Source: Azospirillum sp. SYSU D00513 (GTDB lineage Bacteria; Pseudomonadota; Alphaproteobacteria; Azospirillales; Azospirillaceae). From it: a stretch of DNA of 64,000 nucleotides. The stretch lies in the NCBI RefSeq assembly GCF_017356015.1, contig NZ_JAFIQV010000020.1, positions 49,066-113,065 of the forward strand. The letters are read 5' to 3'. The translations under genes were made by a program, and so were the position numbers. The notes beneath the pieces were generated by a model. The model did no database searches, was not told the origin of the DNA, and saw only the letters and a program-made list of their open reading frames with translations. Each line of letters begins with the position of its first letter. The first letter of the stretch is position 1. Shown one piece after another: positions 17,789-25,864 of the stretch.

Positions 17789-18031
17789 TTATGCGAAGGC
17801 CTTGAAGGCGATCAACGTGAAGGTGTCGCGCACGCCGGACAGCGTCTGGATGTTCTCGGTCACGAATCGGCCGATGTCGGTGTCCTGCGGCAGGTAGCAT
17901 TTCATCAGGAGATCGTACTGGCCGGAGGTGGAATGCACCTCCGACACCTGTTCGACCTCCTGCACGGCCTGGTCGGCCACGAGATACGCCTTGCCCAGCT
18001 CGCATTTGACCATGACGAAGATGGTCTGCAT
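17789..18031 (-). CDS. stand-alone Lrp/AsnC ligand-binding (RAM) domain protein
   Basis: This is an 80-residue protein made of only the RAM/ACT-like domain of Lrp/AsnC regulators, with no helix-turn-helix. The pattern is a beta-alpha-beta-beta-alpha-beta fold: FVMVKCELGKAY at the start, then EVHSTSGQYDLLMKCYL (the GxYDL effector-loop signature) and RDTFTLIAFKAF at the end. Such proteins form oligomers and bind amino acids, and their output is generally unknown. It starts 5 bases after the helicase stop, so the two are almost certainly one transcript. Confidence 0.88.
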   Translation of the reverse strand: MQTIFVMVKCELGKAYLVADQAVQEVEQVSEVHSTSGQYDLLMKCYLPQDTDIGRFVTENIQTLSGVRDTFTLIAFKAFA

Positions 18032-18036
18032 CGGGA

Positions 18037-19602
18037 TCAGCCCTCCTGGGGCGGGTCGACGTTCTCCACCGGCCGCGGGCGGGCGGAGCGCAGCATGAAG
18101 GCCGGCATGTGGTCGCCGAAGCCGACGACGGGCGAATCGTCCTCGTCCTCATGGCGGCGGCGGCGGTCACCACGATCGCGATCGCGGTCGCGCCGCGGAT
18201 CGGCCCGCCGGGACTCGGCGGCCGGTGCCAACTCGCGCGGGTGCGCATGCTCCTCGCGGGGTTGGCGCTCTTCCCGGACATGGACCTCGCGCGGCTGGCG
18301 CTCCTCTCGGGGCTGCCGTTCTTCCCGAGGCTGACGCTCCGGCCTCGCCTCGCGGGGCTGCCGTTCCTCGCGCGCCTGGGGCTCCGGCCTCTCCTCGCGC
18401 GGCTTGCGCTCCTCGCGGGCCGCGGCGGGCTTGCGCCCACGGCCCCGGCCCCGGCTGTCTTCCTCGCTCAGTTCCGGCGATTCGAGACCGTCGATGGAAA
18501 TCAGCGGGATCTCTCGCTTGATCAGGCGGTTGATCGCGGCGACCTGCTTGCCGTCGTCCGGGGCGGCCAGCGTGAAGGCGCGGCCGGCTTTGCCGGCGCG
18601 GCCCGTGCGGCCGATGCGGTGGACGTAGTCCTCGGCGCTGACCGGAACGTCGAAGTTGAAGACGTGGCTGACGCTCTGCACGTCGATGCCGCGCGCGGCG
18701 ACGTCGGAGCAGACGAGCAGCGTGATCTCGCCCTGCTTGAAGGCCTCCAGCGTCTCGGTGCGCTTGGACTGCGGCATGTCGCCGTGCAGTTCGCCGGCGT
18801 TGAAGCCGTGGCGAACCAGGGACTTCTGCAGGATGGCGACGTCGCGCTTGCGGTTGCAGAAGATGAAGGCGTTCTTCACGTCCTCCGTCTGCAGCAGGTG
18901 CCGCAGCGCCTTGCGCTTGTCTTCCTCCTGGACCACGACCAGCGCCTGCGTCACCGTCTCCGCGGTGGAAGCGGGGGGCGCCACGGTCACTTCCTTCGGG
19001 TTCGACAGGAAGGCGTCGGCGAGGCGCCGGATCTCAGGCGCCATCGTCGCCGAGAAGAACAGCGTCTGACGCATCTTCGGCAGCATGCCGACGATACGCT
19101 CGATGTCGGGGATGAAGCCCATGTCGAGCATCCGGTCCGCCTCGTCGATGACGAGGACCTTGATGTCGTTGAGCATGATGTTGCCACGCTCGAACAGATC
19201 GATCAGGCGGCCTGGCGTCGCGATCAGGACGTCCACGCCGCGGTCGAGCTTCTTGACCTGCTCGGAGAAGGTTTCCCCGCCGATGAGCAGGGCCATGCTC
19301 ATCTTGTTGTACTTGCCGTAGGTCTCGAAGCTTTCGGCGACCTGGGCGGCCAGCTCGCGCGTCGGCTCCAGGATCAGCGAACGCGGCATGCGCGCCCGTG
19401 CCCGGCCGGACGCCAGGATCTGGATCATCGGCAGTGTGAAGCCCGCCGTCTTGCCGGTTCCGGTCTGCGCGCAGCCGAGGACGTCCCGGCCCTGGAGGAC
19501 CAGGGGGATCGCCTGTTCCTGAATCGGTGTCGGCTGGGTGTAACCCTTGTCCTCAATGGCGCGCAGGACTTCAGGGCCAAGCCCAAGTTCCGAAAAAAGC
19601 AT
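18037..19602 (-). CDS. rhlE: DEAD-box ATP-dependent RNA helicase, RhlE type
   Basis: This is a 521-residue helicase that unwinds RNA duplexes in ribosome assembly or mRNA turnover. The Q motif lies near residues 21-28 (YTQPTPIQ) and Walker A is AQTGTGKT (45-52). Further on are PTRELAAQ, the DEAD box in VIDEADRML, SAT, and the C-terminal helicase motifs including ARGIDV and HRIGRTGRAGKAG. From about residue 395 the protein is a disordered tail packed with Arg, Glu and Pro, including short tandem copies of EERQPRE, then a mixed Arg/Asp stretch. Such tails bind RNA and vary between relatives. Two overlapping promoters lie 50-95 bases upstream of the start. Confidence 0.92.
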   Translation of the reverse strand: MLFSELGLGPEVLRAIEDKGYTQPTPIQEQAIPLVLQGRDVLGCAQTGTGKTAGFTLPMIQILASGRARARMPRSLILEPTRELAAQVAESFETYGKYNKMSMALLIGGETFSEQVKKLDRGVDVLIATPGRLIDLFERGNIMLNDIKVLVIDEADRMLDMGFIPDIERIVGMLPKMRQTLFFSATMAPEIRRLADAFLSNPKEVTVAPPASTAETVTQALVVVQEEDKRKALRHLLQTEDVKNAFIFCNRKRDVAILQKSLVRHGFNAGELHGDMPQSKRTETLEAFKQGEITLLVCSDVAARGIDVQSVSHVFNFDVPVSAEDYVHRIGRTGRAGKAGRAFTLAAPDDGKQVAAINRLIKREIPLISIDGLESPELSEEDSRGRGRGRKPAAAREERKPREERPEPQAREERQPREARPERQPREERQPREERQPREVHVREERQPREEHAHPRELAPAAESRRADPRRDRDRDRGDRRRRHEDEDDSPVVGFGDHMPAFMLRSARPRPVENVDPPQEG

Positions 19603-19652
19603 CCAACCTGATTTCTGTCTGGAGTACGAGAATCGGGCCTCATAGCCCGACG

Positions 19653-19695
19653 ATTAGATGGTGCCGCAGAATATGAAGTCAAATGGAGGAGTCAA
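19653..19695 (-). promoter_or_regulatory. two overlapping sigma70-type promoters for rhlE
   Basis: Reading the minus strand, TTGACT (19695-19690) is followed after 16 bases by TATTCT (19673-19668). A second TTGACT (19682-19677) is followed after 18 bases by TCTAAT (19658-19653). Both match the housekeeping consensus well and lie 51-93 bases upstream of the rhlE start, leaving a 5' leader of at least 45 bases. Which one is used cannot be told from sequence. Confidence 0.55.
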
Positions 19696-20055
19696 CATAT
19701 CTCGCGCGTCAGGGCGTGAAATCCCACGCTTCAGGGTGATTTTCGCCGGTCCGGCGTGCCGGACGCCATCGAAGGGCGTCCAACGGAATCGGCGAGGCAT
19801 GCGTGTCTAAGCCAAGACAAGATCCTGATTTTTACTTGACATGCGGCAATAGGATTCTGGTGAATGGCATGTTTCTTAAATAAAACGCGTTTGGCCTCGC
19901 CGCTTTCGGGGACCAACAGCTCGCCATGGTGCCGGACGCTTCCGCAGCGTGAAAGAGTACGGGGATGCGTCGAATCGGGTTTGCCCGGTTCCGCTTTGCC
20001 GTTTCCGGCGGATGTCCCTATCCTCCTGGCCTGCGGATTTCCGGAGGAGGGTTCC
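19696..20055. other. intergenic region upstream of the isochorismatase-family gene
   Basis: This roughly 360-base stretch has no convincing gene. It is AT-richer than its surroundings between about 19800 and 19890, including a TTGACA at 19836-19841 without a good -10 partner. An in-frame extension of the next gene back to 19864 exists but lacks a ribosome site and shows no family similarity, so I leave it as leader DNA. Confidence 0.4.
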
Positions 20056-20613
20056 ATGCTGTTGTCGGCCAAGCGCTCCACCCTCGTCATCGTGGACGTG
20101 CAGGAACGGGTCGCCCCCGCCATCCACGAGGCGGGCCGCGTGCTCGGCAACCTTAGGATTCTGCTGCGGGCGGCGCGCGAACTCGGCGTGCCCGTGCTGA
20201 TCACCGAGCACTATCCGAAGGGCCTCGGCCCGACCGTGGCTGCCATCCTGGACGAGGCACCGGACGCCGCCGTGATCGAGAAGATCAGCTTCGCCAGCAT
20301 CGGCGCGCTGCCCTTCCTCGACCGGCTGGCGGAAGGCGGACGCGACCAGATCGTGGTCGCCGGGATGGAGGCGCATGTCTGCGTGCTTCAGACGGCGCTC
20401 GGGCTACGCATGCGGGGGCATGACGTCTTCCTCGTGGCCGACGCGGTGTCGTCGCGGGTGCCGGAGAACGCGCGCCTGGCGGTCGAGCGGATGCGCCAGA
20501 ACGGCGTGTCGGCGGTGACCACGGAGATGGTCGCCTTCGAATGGCTGGAGCGAGCCGACACGCCGTCTTTCAAGGCCCTCATCGGCCTCATCAAGGGAAA
20601 GGAAGAAGCGTGA
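20056..20613 (+). CDS. isochorismatase-family cysteine hydrolase
   Basis: This is a 185-residue protein of the isochorismatase/nicotinamidase fold. The catalytic triad is visible: Asp14 in VIVDVQ, Lys76 in IEKISFAS and Cys109 in EAHVCVLQT, the last next to the cis-peptide-type GMEAHVC motif. The substrate is probably a small amide or related compound and is not predictable; YcaC-like hydrolases are the closest type I recall. Start ATG 20056 is fixed by GGAGGAGG 5 bases upstream. Its stop overlaps the GTG start of the next hydrolase (GTGA), so both are made together. Confidence 0.87.
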   Translation: MLLSAKRSTLVIVDVQERVAPAIHEAGRVLGNLRILLRAARELGVPVLITEHYPKGLGPTVAAILDEAPDAAVIEKISFASIGALPFLDRLAEGGRDQIVVAGMEAHVCVLQTALGLRMRGHDVFLVADAVSSRVPENARLAVERMRQNGVSAVTTEMVAFEWLERADTPSFKALIGLIKGKEEA

Positions 20614-21320
20614 GCATCAGTGACAGGCCGGCCCTCGTGATGCTGCCGGGAATGCATCTGGACGCGGCGCTCTGGGAGCACCAGACGGCCCATCTGGCCG
20701 ATGTCGCCGATCCGCAGGTGGCCGACATCACCGGCCACGACTCGGTGGATGGGCTCGCCCGCGCCGTGCTCGACACGGCGCCCGAACGCTTCGCGCTCGC
20801 CGGCCTGTCGATGGGCGGCTATGTCGCGCTGGAGATCATGCGGCGCGCGCCGGAACGGGTGATCAAGCTGGCGCTGCTGGACACCAACGCCCGCGCGGAC
20901 CTGCCGGAGCAAACGGCCAACCGCCAGCAGGCCATCGGCTTCGTCCTGAAGGGGCGGCTGCGCCAGGTGGTGTCCGTCGGGATGGCGAAGCTGATCCATC
21001 CCGACCGCCTGTCGGACGAGCCGCTTGTCGCCTCCATCCATGCCCAGGCGCAGAGGGTCGGGCCGGAGGCCTACGCCCGCCAGCAGACGGCCAACATGAA
21101 CCGGCCGGACAGCCGCCCGGACCTCGGCGCGATCCGCTGCCCGACCCTGGTCCTCTGCGGGCGCCAGGACGCGCTGACCCCGCCGGAGTTGCACGCCGAG
21201 ATGACCGACGCCATACCGGGAGCACGCATGGCCGTCATCGAGGATTGCGGCCATCTGGCACCCATGGAGCGCCCGCAGGCGGTGACGGCGCTGCTGCGCG
21301 AATGGCTCGTCCACGGGTGA
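20610..21320 (+). CDS. alpha/beta-fold hydrolase
   Basis: This is a 236-residue alpha/beta hydrolase. The nucleophile elbow is GLSMGG with Ser67, the oxyanion segment is LPGMHLDAALW near the N-terminus, the acid is likely the Asp in CGRQDALTP, and the catalytic His lies in DCGHLAPMERP. There is no signal peptide or lid insertion. It starts with a GTG inside the stop of the isochorismatase-family gene, so both enzymes may act on one small-molecule pathway. The substrate is unknown. Confidence 0.87.
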   Translation: MSISDRPALVMLPGMHLDAALWEHQTAHLADVADPQVADITGHDSVDGLARAVLDTAPERFALAGLSMGGYVALEIMRRAPERVIKLALLDTNARADLPEQTANRQQAIGFVLKGRLRQVVSVGMAKLIHPDRLSDEPLVASIHAQAQRVGPEAYARQQTANMNRPDSRPDLGAIRCPTLVLCGRQDALTPPELHAEMTDAIPGARMAVIEDCGHLAPMERPQAVTALLREWLVHG

Positions 21321-21358
21321 TACCGGGTTCGGAAAATTCCGACCTCCGAACCCGGTAT
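21320..21358 (+). terminator. terminator-like hairpin after the hydrolase pair
   Basis: A perfect 14-bp inverted repeat (21320-21333 with 21345-21358, 11-base loop) begins at the last base of the hydrolase stop codon. No T-run follows, so it may act as a 3' stabiliser or a bidirectional stop with the convergent lipoprotein gene. Confidence 0.55.
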
Positions 21359-21478
21359 GGGGCCGCGACTGCGGCCCCGCGCCCCGTGGCGCGGAAGTCC
21401 CGACCACAGGTCAGGACTTCATGAAAATCGTATAAGAAGGCTTCGTGGGCGGACCCTCCCGGCTCCACCCGGAAAGGT

Positions 21479-22036
21479 TCAGCAGTCCGTGCCGGAACAG
21501 GAGTCGAAATCGTTCTCGGAACGGTGCGCGGGGAACAGCGAAAAGGTCATGTCGCTGATCAACTGGCGGAAGGACGGGTCGTCGGGCGAGCGCACCTCGT
21601 CCATCCAGCCGGTCGCCGAGGTCAGGGTGCCGGAGGAGCGGCAAAAGGCGCCCTGCACCACGATCGGTCCGCCCGGCGGTGCGGTGGGGATGGTCGGCAT
21701 ACCGCAGAGCGAGGAGTTCAGCAGGTTTTCCGTCGGATTGAAGGCCAGAACGACGCGGTAGTCGCGCCGGGCCGTCTCGTTCGGCGTGGTGGTGAAGTTG
21801 GTGCGGACACCGAAGATGCGGTTCTGCATGGAATCCGTCACCAGCCGCCCGAAGGCCTGCTGGTTCATGGGGAAGGGGTTGCCGTGCACGACCACCCGCA
21901 GGTCGCGGTCGGCGGCGGCATAGGCCACCTCACCCTGTGTGTAGGCCGGTGCCGGAAGGTCCGAGACGACGCGTTCGGAACAGGCCGCCGTGGCGAGGGC
22001 CAGGGCGAGCACCGCGATGCGGAAAGGAACGCTCAT
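21479..22036 (-). CDS. hypothetical lipoprotein
   Basis: This is a 185-residue predicted lipoprotein with a hydrophobic signal peptide and lipobox ending at Cys19 (TAAC). The mature part has RDLRVVVHGNPFPMNQQAF, a TNFTTTPNETARRDYRVVLAFNP stretch, and Cys pairs (SSLC..AFC and DSCSGTDC at the C-terminus) that could form disulfides. I recognise no family with certainty. It is convergent with the hydrolase pair and presumably monocistronic. Confidence 0.75.
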   Translation of the reverse strand: MSVPFRIAVLALALATAACSERVVSDLPAPAYTQGEVAYAAADRDLRVVVHGNPFPMNQQAFGRLVTDSMQNRIFGVRTNFTTTPNETARRDYRVVLAFNPTENLLNSSLCGMPTIPTAPPGGPIVVQGAFCRSSGTLTSATGWMDEVRSPDDPSFRQLISDMTFSLFPAHRSENDFDSCSGTDC

Positions 22037-22066
22037 CGGAAAACCGCGATCAGGTTGAAGCCACGC

Positions 22067-22333
22067 TCAAGAATGGGAAGCGGGGCAGGGCGCGGCAAGG
22101 CGAACAGCCAAATATTGGGCGATTCGACCGACGGCGACCCGGGTCTGGACCGTCGTTTCCGTTGACCAGAAGGATCGGCTTCTCGGCATCGGCGCCCGGC
22201 GGAAACCAGGGCCGGCGAAGAAACCGGTTCGGCTCGTCGGATAGACGGCAATGTCGATGACCTTGCCCTCTTGGCCAGCCAACTCGCCGAACATTTCGAA
22301 CGCCTGTTCAAGCAGGTCCCTCGACAGTTCCAT
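22067..22333 (-). pseudogene. remnant of a nucleotidyltransferase-like (DUF6036-type) gene
   Basis: An ATG at 22333 opens a frame whose first 31 residues (MELSRDLLEQAFEMFGEL..., ending VIDIAVY) look like a genuine protein start. They resemble the N-terminus of DUF6036-type nucleotidyltransferase-fold proteins, where the next residues would be GGS. Here the similarity stops abruptly and the remaining 57 residues are basic and low in sense. The other two frames also fail to restore it. I read this as a decayed fragment. It fills most of an otherwise empty gap between the lipoprotein and parE. The family match is from memory and is uncertain. Confidence 0.4.
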
Positions 22334-22429
22334 GACGCATCCACCAGCAGCCCGTCGAAGGAAACCGTTCGATGTTCTGCCACAGGGTGATCCAGAGGTC
22401 CCTCGACCGGCTGTGGAGAAAAGCGCCGA

Positions 22430-24418
22430 TCACACGTCGATTTCGTCCGCGCTGACGAATTTCGCGTTCTCCTGGATGAATTGGAAGCGCAGCTCCGCCT
22501 TGCGGCCCATCAGGCTTTCGACGAGGCCCTTGGTGCGCTGAAACTCCTCCTGCTCCTCCGGGTCGGCGGCGTTGGGCACGACCACGCGCAGGAGGGTGCG
22601 CTTGGACGGGTCCATCGTCGTGTCGCGGAGCTGGGCGGGCATCATCTCGCCCAGGCCCTTGAAGCGGCTGATCTCCACCTTCTTGCCGGCGAAGGACTTC
22701 TTCATCAGCTCGTCCTTGTGGGCATCGTCGCGGGCGTAGGCGGTCTTGGAGCCGTGCGACAGACGGTAGAGCGGCGGCAGGGCCAGGTAGAGGTGGCCGT
22801 TCTGGATCAGGCCGGGCATCTCCCGGTAGAAGAAGGTCATCAGCAGCGAGGCGATGTGCGCGCCGTCCACGTCGGCGTCGGTCATGATGATGACCCGCTC
22901 GTAGCGCAGCTTGTCGCTGGAGAAATCCTTGCCCATCCCGCAGCCGAGCGCCTGGCCCAGGTCGTTCAGCTCCTGGTTCCCCTTCATCTTGTCGAGCGAG
23001 GCGCTCGCGACGTTCAGGATCTTGCCGCGCAGCGGGAGGATCGCCTGGGTCTCGCGGTTGCGCGCCTGCTTGGCCGATCCACCCGCCGAGTCGCCCTCGA
23101 CCAGGAAGATCTCCGTGCCCTCCGGCGAGTTCCGCGAGCAGTCCGCGAGCTTGCCCGGCAGCCGCAGGCGGCGGGTAGCCGTCTTGCGGGTCATCTCCTT
23201 GCTCTGCTTGCGGCGCGCGCGCTCCTCCGCCTTCTCGATCAGCCGTTCGAGCAGGGCGTTGGAGGCGGCGGGATCGCCGGAGAGCCAATGGTCGAAATGG
23301 TCCTTCACGGCCGTTTCCACGAGGCGCTGCGCCTCGGCCGTGACCAGCTTCTCCTTGGTCTGGCCCTGGAAATGCGGCTCGCGGATGAAGACGGACAGCA
23401 GGATGCAGGCCTCGCCCATCACGTCGTCCGCGGTGACCTGGCCGGCGCGCTTGTTGTTCGTCAGCTCGCCATAGGCCTTCAGGCCGCGCGTCAGGGCGGA
23501 GCGCAGCCCCGCCTCGTGCGTGCCGCCCTGCGGAGTGGGCACGGTGTTGCAGTAGGTGTGCGAGAAGCCTTCCTCATCCTCCGGCCAGGCGATGGCCCAC
23601 TCCACGCGCCCCTGGGCGTTCGGGAAGTCGAGCGCGCCCGCGAAGTGCGAGGGCGTCAGCGTCCGCCGATCCTTCAGCGCCGCGCTGAGATAGTCGAGCA
23701 AGCCGCCGGGAAAATGCAGCGTCTCCTGCGCGGGTGTCGTCGAGTCGGGCGACAGCAAGGACGGGTCGCAGCTCCAGCGGATCTCCACGCCCCGGTAGAG
23801 ATAGGCCTTGGAGCGCGCAAGCCGGTACAGCCGGAAGGGCTCGAACCGGGCGGCCTCGCCGAAGATCTCCGCGTCCGGATGGAAGCGGATCGTGGTGCCG
23901 CGCCGGTTGGCGCCGCCCTGCTTTGCCAGCGGCCCGAGCGGGGTGCCGCGGCTGTAGTTCTGGACGTGGAGCTGGCGGTCGCGCGCGATCTCCACCGTCA
24001 ACCGGTCAGAGAGCGCGTTCACGACCGACAGGCCGACGCCGTGCAGGCCGCCCGAGGTCTGGTAGACCTTGTTCGAGAACTTGCCGCCGGAATGAAGCGT
24101 GGTGAGGATGACCTCCAGCGCCGACTTGCCGGGGTATTTCGGGTGGTCGTCGATGGGGATGCCCCGGCCGTTGTCGCGCACCGTCACGGTGTTGTCCGCG
24201 CCAAGCTCCAGGTCGATGCGGCTGGCATGGCCCGCCACCGCCTCGTCCATCGCGTTGTCCAGCACCTCCGCCACCAGATGGTGCAGCGCACGGTCGTCGG
24301 TGCCGCCGATGTACATGCCCGGACGGCGCCGGACAGGCTCCAGCCCCTCCAGGACTTCGATGTCCTGGGCGGAGTAGCTTTCGGCCTTGCGGGCCGTGTT
24401 TTCGAAAAGGTCGCTCAT
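22430..24418 (-). CDS. parE: DNA topoisomerase IV subunit B
   Basis: This 662-residue type IIA topoisomerase B subunit, with ParC, decatenates daughter chromosomes. The GHKL ATPase region shows EVLDNAMDEA, DNGRGIPIDDHPKYPGKSALE and SGGLHGVGLSVVNALS. The transducer domain follows, then the TOPRIM domain with EIFLVEGDSAGGSAKQARNR and MTDADVDGAHI, and the C-terminal GLGEMMP segment. Length and the KYPGKSALE loop fit ParE better than GyrB, which is longer. A LexA-type box lies 65-79 bases upstream of the start, which suggests DNA-damage control. Confidence 0.93.
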   Translation of the reverse strand: MSDLFENTARKAESYSAQDIEVLEGLEPVRRRPGMYIGGTDDRALHHLVAEVLDNAMDEAVAGHASRIDLELGADNTVTVRDNGRGIPIDDHPKYPGKSALEVILTTLHSGGKFSNKVYQTSGGLHGVGLSVVNALSDRLTVEIARDRQLHVQNYSRGTPLGPLAKQGGANRRGTTIRFHPDAEIFGEAARFEPFRLYRLARSKAYLYRGVEIRWSCDPSLLSPDSTTPAQETLHFPGGLLDYLSAALKDRRTLTPSHFAGALDFPNAQGRVEWAIAWPEDEEGFSHTYCNTVPTPQGGTHEAGLRSALTRGLKAYGELTNNKRAGQVTADDVMGEACILLSVFIREPHFQGQTKEKLVTAEAQRLVETAVKDHFDHWLSGDPAASNALLERLIEKAEERARRKQSKEMTRKTATRRLRLPGKLADCSRNSPEGTEIFLVEGDSAGGSAKQARNRETQAILPLRGKILNVASASLDKMKGNQELNDLGQALGCGMGKDFSSDKLRYERVIIMTDADVDGAHIASLLMTFFYREMPGLIQNGHLYLALPPLYRLSHGSKTAYARDDAHKDELMKKSFAGKKVEISRFKGLGEMMPAQLRDTTMDPSKRTLLRVVVPNAADPEEQEEFQRTKGLVESLMGRKAELRFQFIQENAKFVSADEIDV

Positions 24419-24482
24419 GAGCCAATAGTAGGAATTTCGTCAGAGGGGTGCAAGCGGATGCGGCGCGCCATGGCCGCAAAAT

Positions 24483-24497
24483 GTTCTCTTTATGTTC
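24483..24497. promoter_or_regulatory. alphaproteobacterial LexA (SOS) box
   Basis: The sequence GTTC-TCTTTAT-GTTC is an exact match to the alphaproteobacterial LexA operator GTTC-N7-GTTC, with an AT-rich spacer as expected. It lies 65-79 bases upstream of the parE start and about 208 bases upstream of the thioesterase gene on the other strand. Position favours parE control, and I recall parE being listed among SOS genes in this class. Confidence 0.7.
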
Positions 24498-24704
24498 CGC
24501 TGTCCAGTGTGGACGAGGCGGGCATGCGGATCGGCTGGCTTTCCCCTCGCCTTACCACGAAGCGGGCCTCCGGCGCATGTGAGGATCATGTGAGCATCCC
24601 GGGCCGAAGGGCGGGGCGGCGGACGGTCTCCGGCTTTTCCGTGGTGAAAGGAGGGCGTCTGTCGAATACTGGCGGCCTTGAGCCAACCAGGACCGGGAAC
24701 CGAC

Positions 24705-25103
24705 ATGCCGGACGTCACGCCCTCCGAACTGAACCATGGCCCCGCGCTGCGCACCATCGCCATGCCCGCGGACACCAACCCCAACGGCGACATCTTCGGC
24801 GGCTGGCTGCTGTCGCAGATGGATCTCGCCGGCGGCATCGTCGCGATGCAGCGGGCCGCCGGGCGCTGCGTCACGGTCGGCATCGAGGCGATGACCTTCC
24901 ACAAGCCCGTGCTGATTGGGGACGAGGTGAGCTGCTTCGGCACGGTGGAGAAGGTCGGGCGCACCTCGATCCGCGTGAAGGTGGAGAGCTGGGTGCGGCG
25001 GATCCGGCCGGAGGGCGTGGAGACGATGAAAGTCACCGAGGGCGTCTTCACCTATGTGGCCATCGACGCCGAGCGGCGCCCGCGCGAGGTCCCGGCGGGC
25101 TGA
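24705..25103 (+). CDS. acyl-CoA thioesterase (hot-dog fold, YciA type)
   Basis: This is a 132-residue single hot-dog-domain thioesterase that hydrolyses acyl-CoAs. Family motifs include ALRTIAMPADTNPNGDIFGGWLLSQMD, with the active-site Asn/Asp stretch NPNGDIFGGW, followed by TVGIEAMTFHKPVLIGDEVS. ATG 24705 is preferred over an in-frame TTG 9 codons earlier. Chain-length preference cannot be told. It is transcribed away from parE. Confidence 0.9.
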   Translation: MPDVTPSELNHGPALRTIAMPADTNPNGDIFGGWLLSQMDLAGGIVAMQRAAGRCVTVGIEAMTFHKPVLIGDEVSCFGTVEKVGRTSIRVKVESWVRRIRPEGVETMKVTEGVFTYVAIDAERRPREVPAG

Positions 25104-25109
25104 CCCTTT

Positions 25110-25142
25110 CCGGTCCTTCTTTTCACCCCGTCTTTGGACCGG
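25110..25142 (+). terminator. weak hairpin after the thioesterase gene
   Basis: A 7-bp inverted repeat (25110-25116 with 25136-25142) flanks a T-rich 19-base loop just after the stop. An alternative pairing of 25105-25111 with 25148-25154 is also possible. Terminator role is inferred from position only. Confidence 0.35.
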
Positions 25143-25300
25143 CCGGCGGAAAGGCGGGCGGCGGTTCCGTTTTGTTCGCGGTCATAGAGGCTGTTCGCGC
25201 CATTACTCTGTGGCGCAAACAACGCGGTCCGGTGAGTTCTTTGAAACCACCCCTTTCGCGCCCGCTTTTCGTTTGACGGCCCGATTCGCGCTGTGATTCC

Positions 25301-25693
25301 ATGCGCCCCATGACGATGCTCGACTCCCTCACCAGCACGCTGAAACGCGCCGCCAAAAGCGCCTTCCGGCACACCATCGGCCCAGCCATCGGCGCCTGCG
25401 TCGTGGCCTATTTCGTCTATTACGCGGTGCAGGGCGACCGCGGCCTGATCGCGCTGAAGCAGATCCAGGGCGAGATCGCCCAGGCGGAGGCGACGCTGGA
25501 GCAGGTGAAGGCCGAGCGGGAGCGCATGGACCGCCGCGCCCAGCTGCTGCGCGGCGACAATCTCGACCCGGACATGCTGGACGAGCGGGCCCGTACGATG
25601 CTGAACCTTACCGGCCAGCGCGACGTCGTCATCAAGCTGGAGACGCCCTTCGGCCGGAACGTGGCCGAGAAGCAGCCAGAATCAGCCAATTAA
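25301..25693 (+). CDS. FtsB/DivIC-like septum formation initiator protein
   Basis: This is a 130-residue single-pass membrane protein of the septum-formation-initiator family, part of the FtsB-FtsL-FtsQ divisome linker. A basic N-terminus is followed by a transmembrane helix at about residues 27-46 (ACVVAYFVYYAVQGDRGL). A periplasmic coiled coil of about residues 50-85 and the LDPDMLDERARTMLNL segment that marks the family come next. It lies 171 bases upstream of pdhA, the common place for this gene in alphaproteobacteria. The start could be 25301 or the ATG at 25310. Confidence 0.87.
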   Translation: MRPMTMLDSLTSTLKRAAKSAFRHTIGPAIGACVVAYFVYYAVQGDRGLIALKQIQGEIAQAEATLEQVKAERERMDRRAQLLRGDNLDPDMLDERARTMLNLTGQRDVVIKLETPFGRNVAEKQPESAN

Positions 25694-25709
25694 CCGGAAA
25701 GCGGTTAAT
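25689..25709. repeat. palindrome overlapping the ftsB-like stop codon
   Basis: ATTAACCG (25689-25696) and CGGTTAAT (25702-25709) form a perfect 8-bp inverted repeat around GAAAG. It contains the TAA stop of the septum gene. It could be a weak terminator hairpin or a protein-binding site upstream of pdhA. Confidence 0.4.
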
Positions 25710-25864
25710 CCGAAATTCGCTAGAAAAAACAACTCTTTGCGCGAACTGTTTCCGTGTTGTAGGGTACCGGCCGTGTTCACGCCCGGTCCGCTGCGTCATG
25801 CCCGCGTGACCAGAGGCGTCCTTGGCTGTTCGTTTGCGAGCATCGCAAAGCCCCTGGAGGAAAC

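Noticed and set aside
19836..19864. TTGACA at 19836 as a promoter for the isochorismatase-family gene
   Set aside because: No acceptable -10 hexamer lies 16-18 bases downstream; the best candidate matches only three positions.
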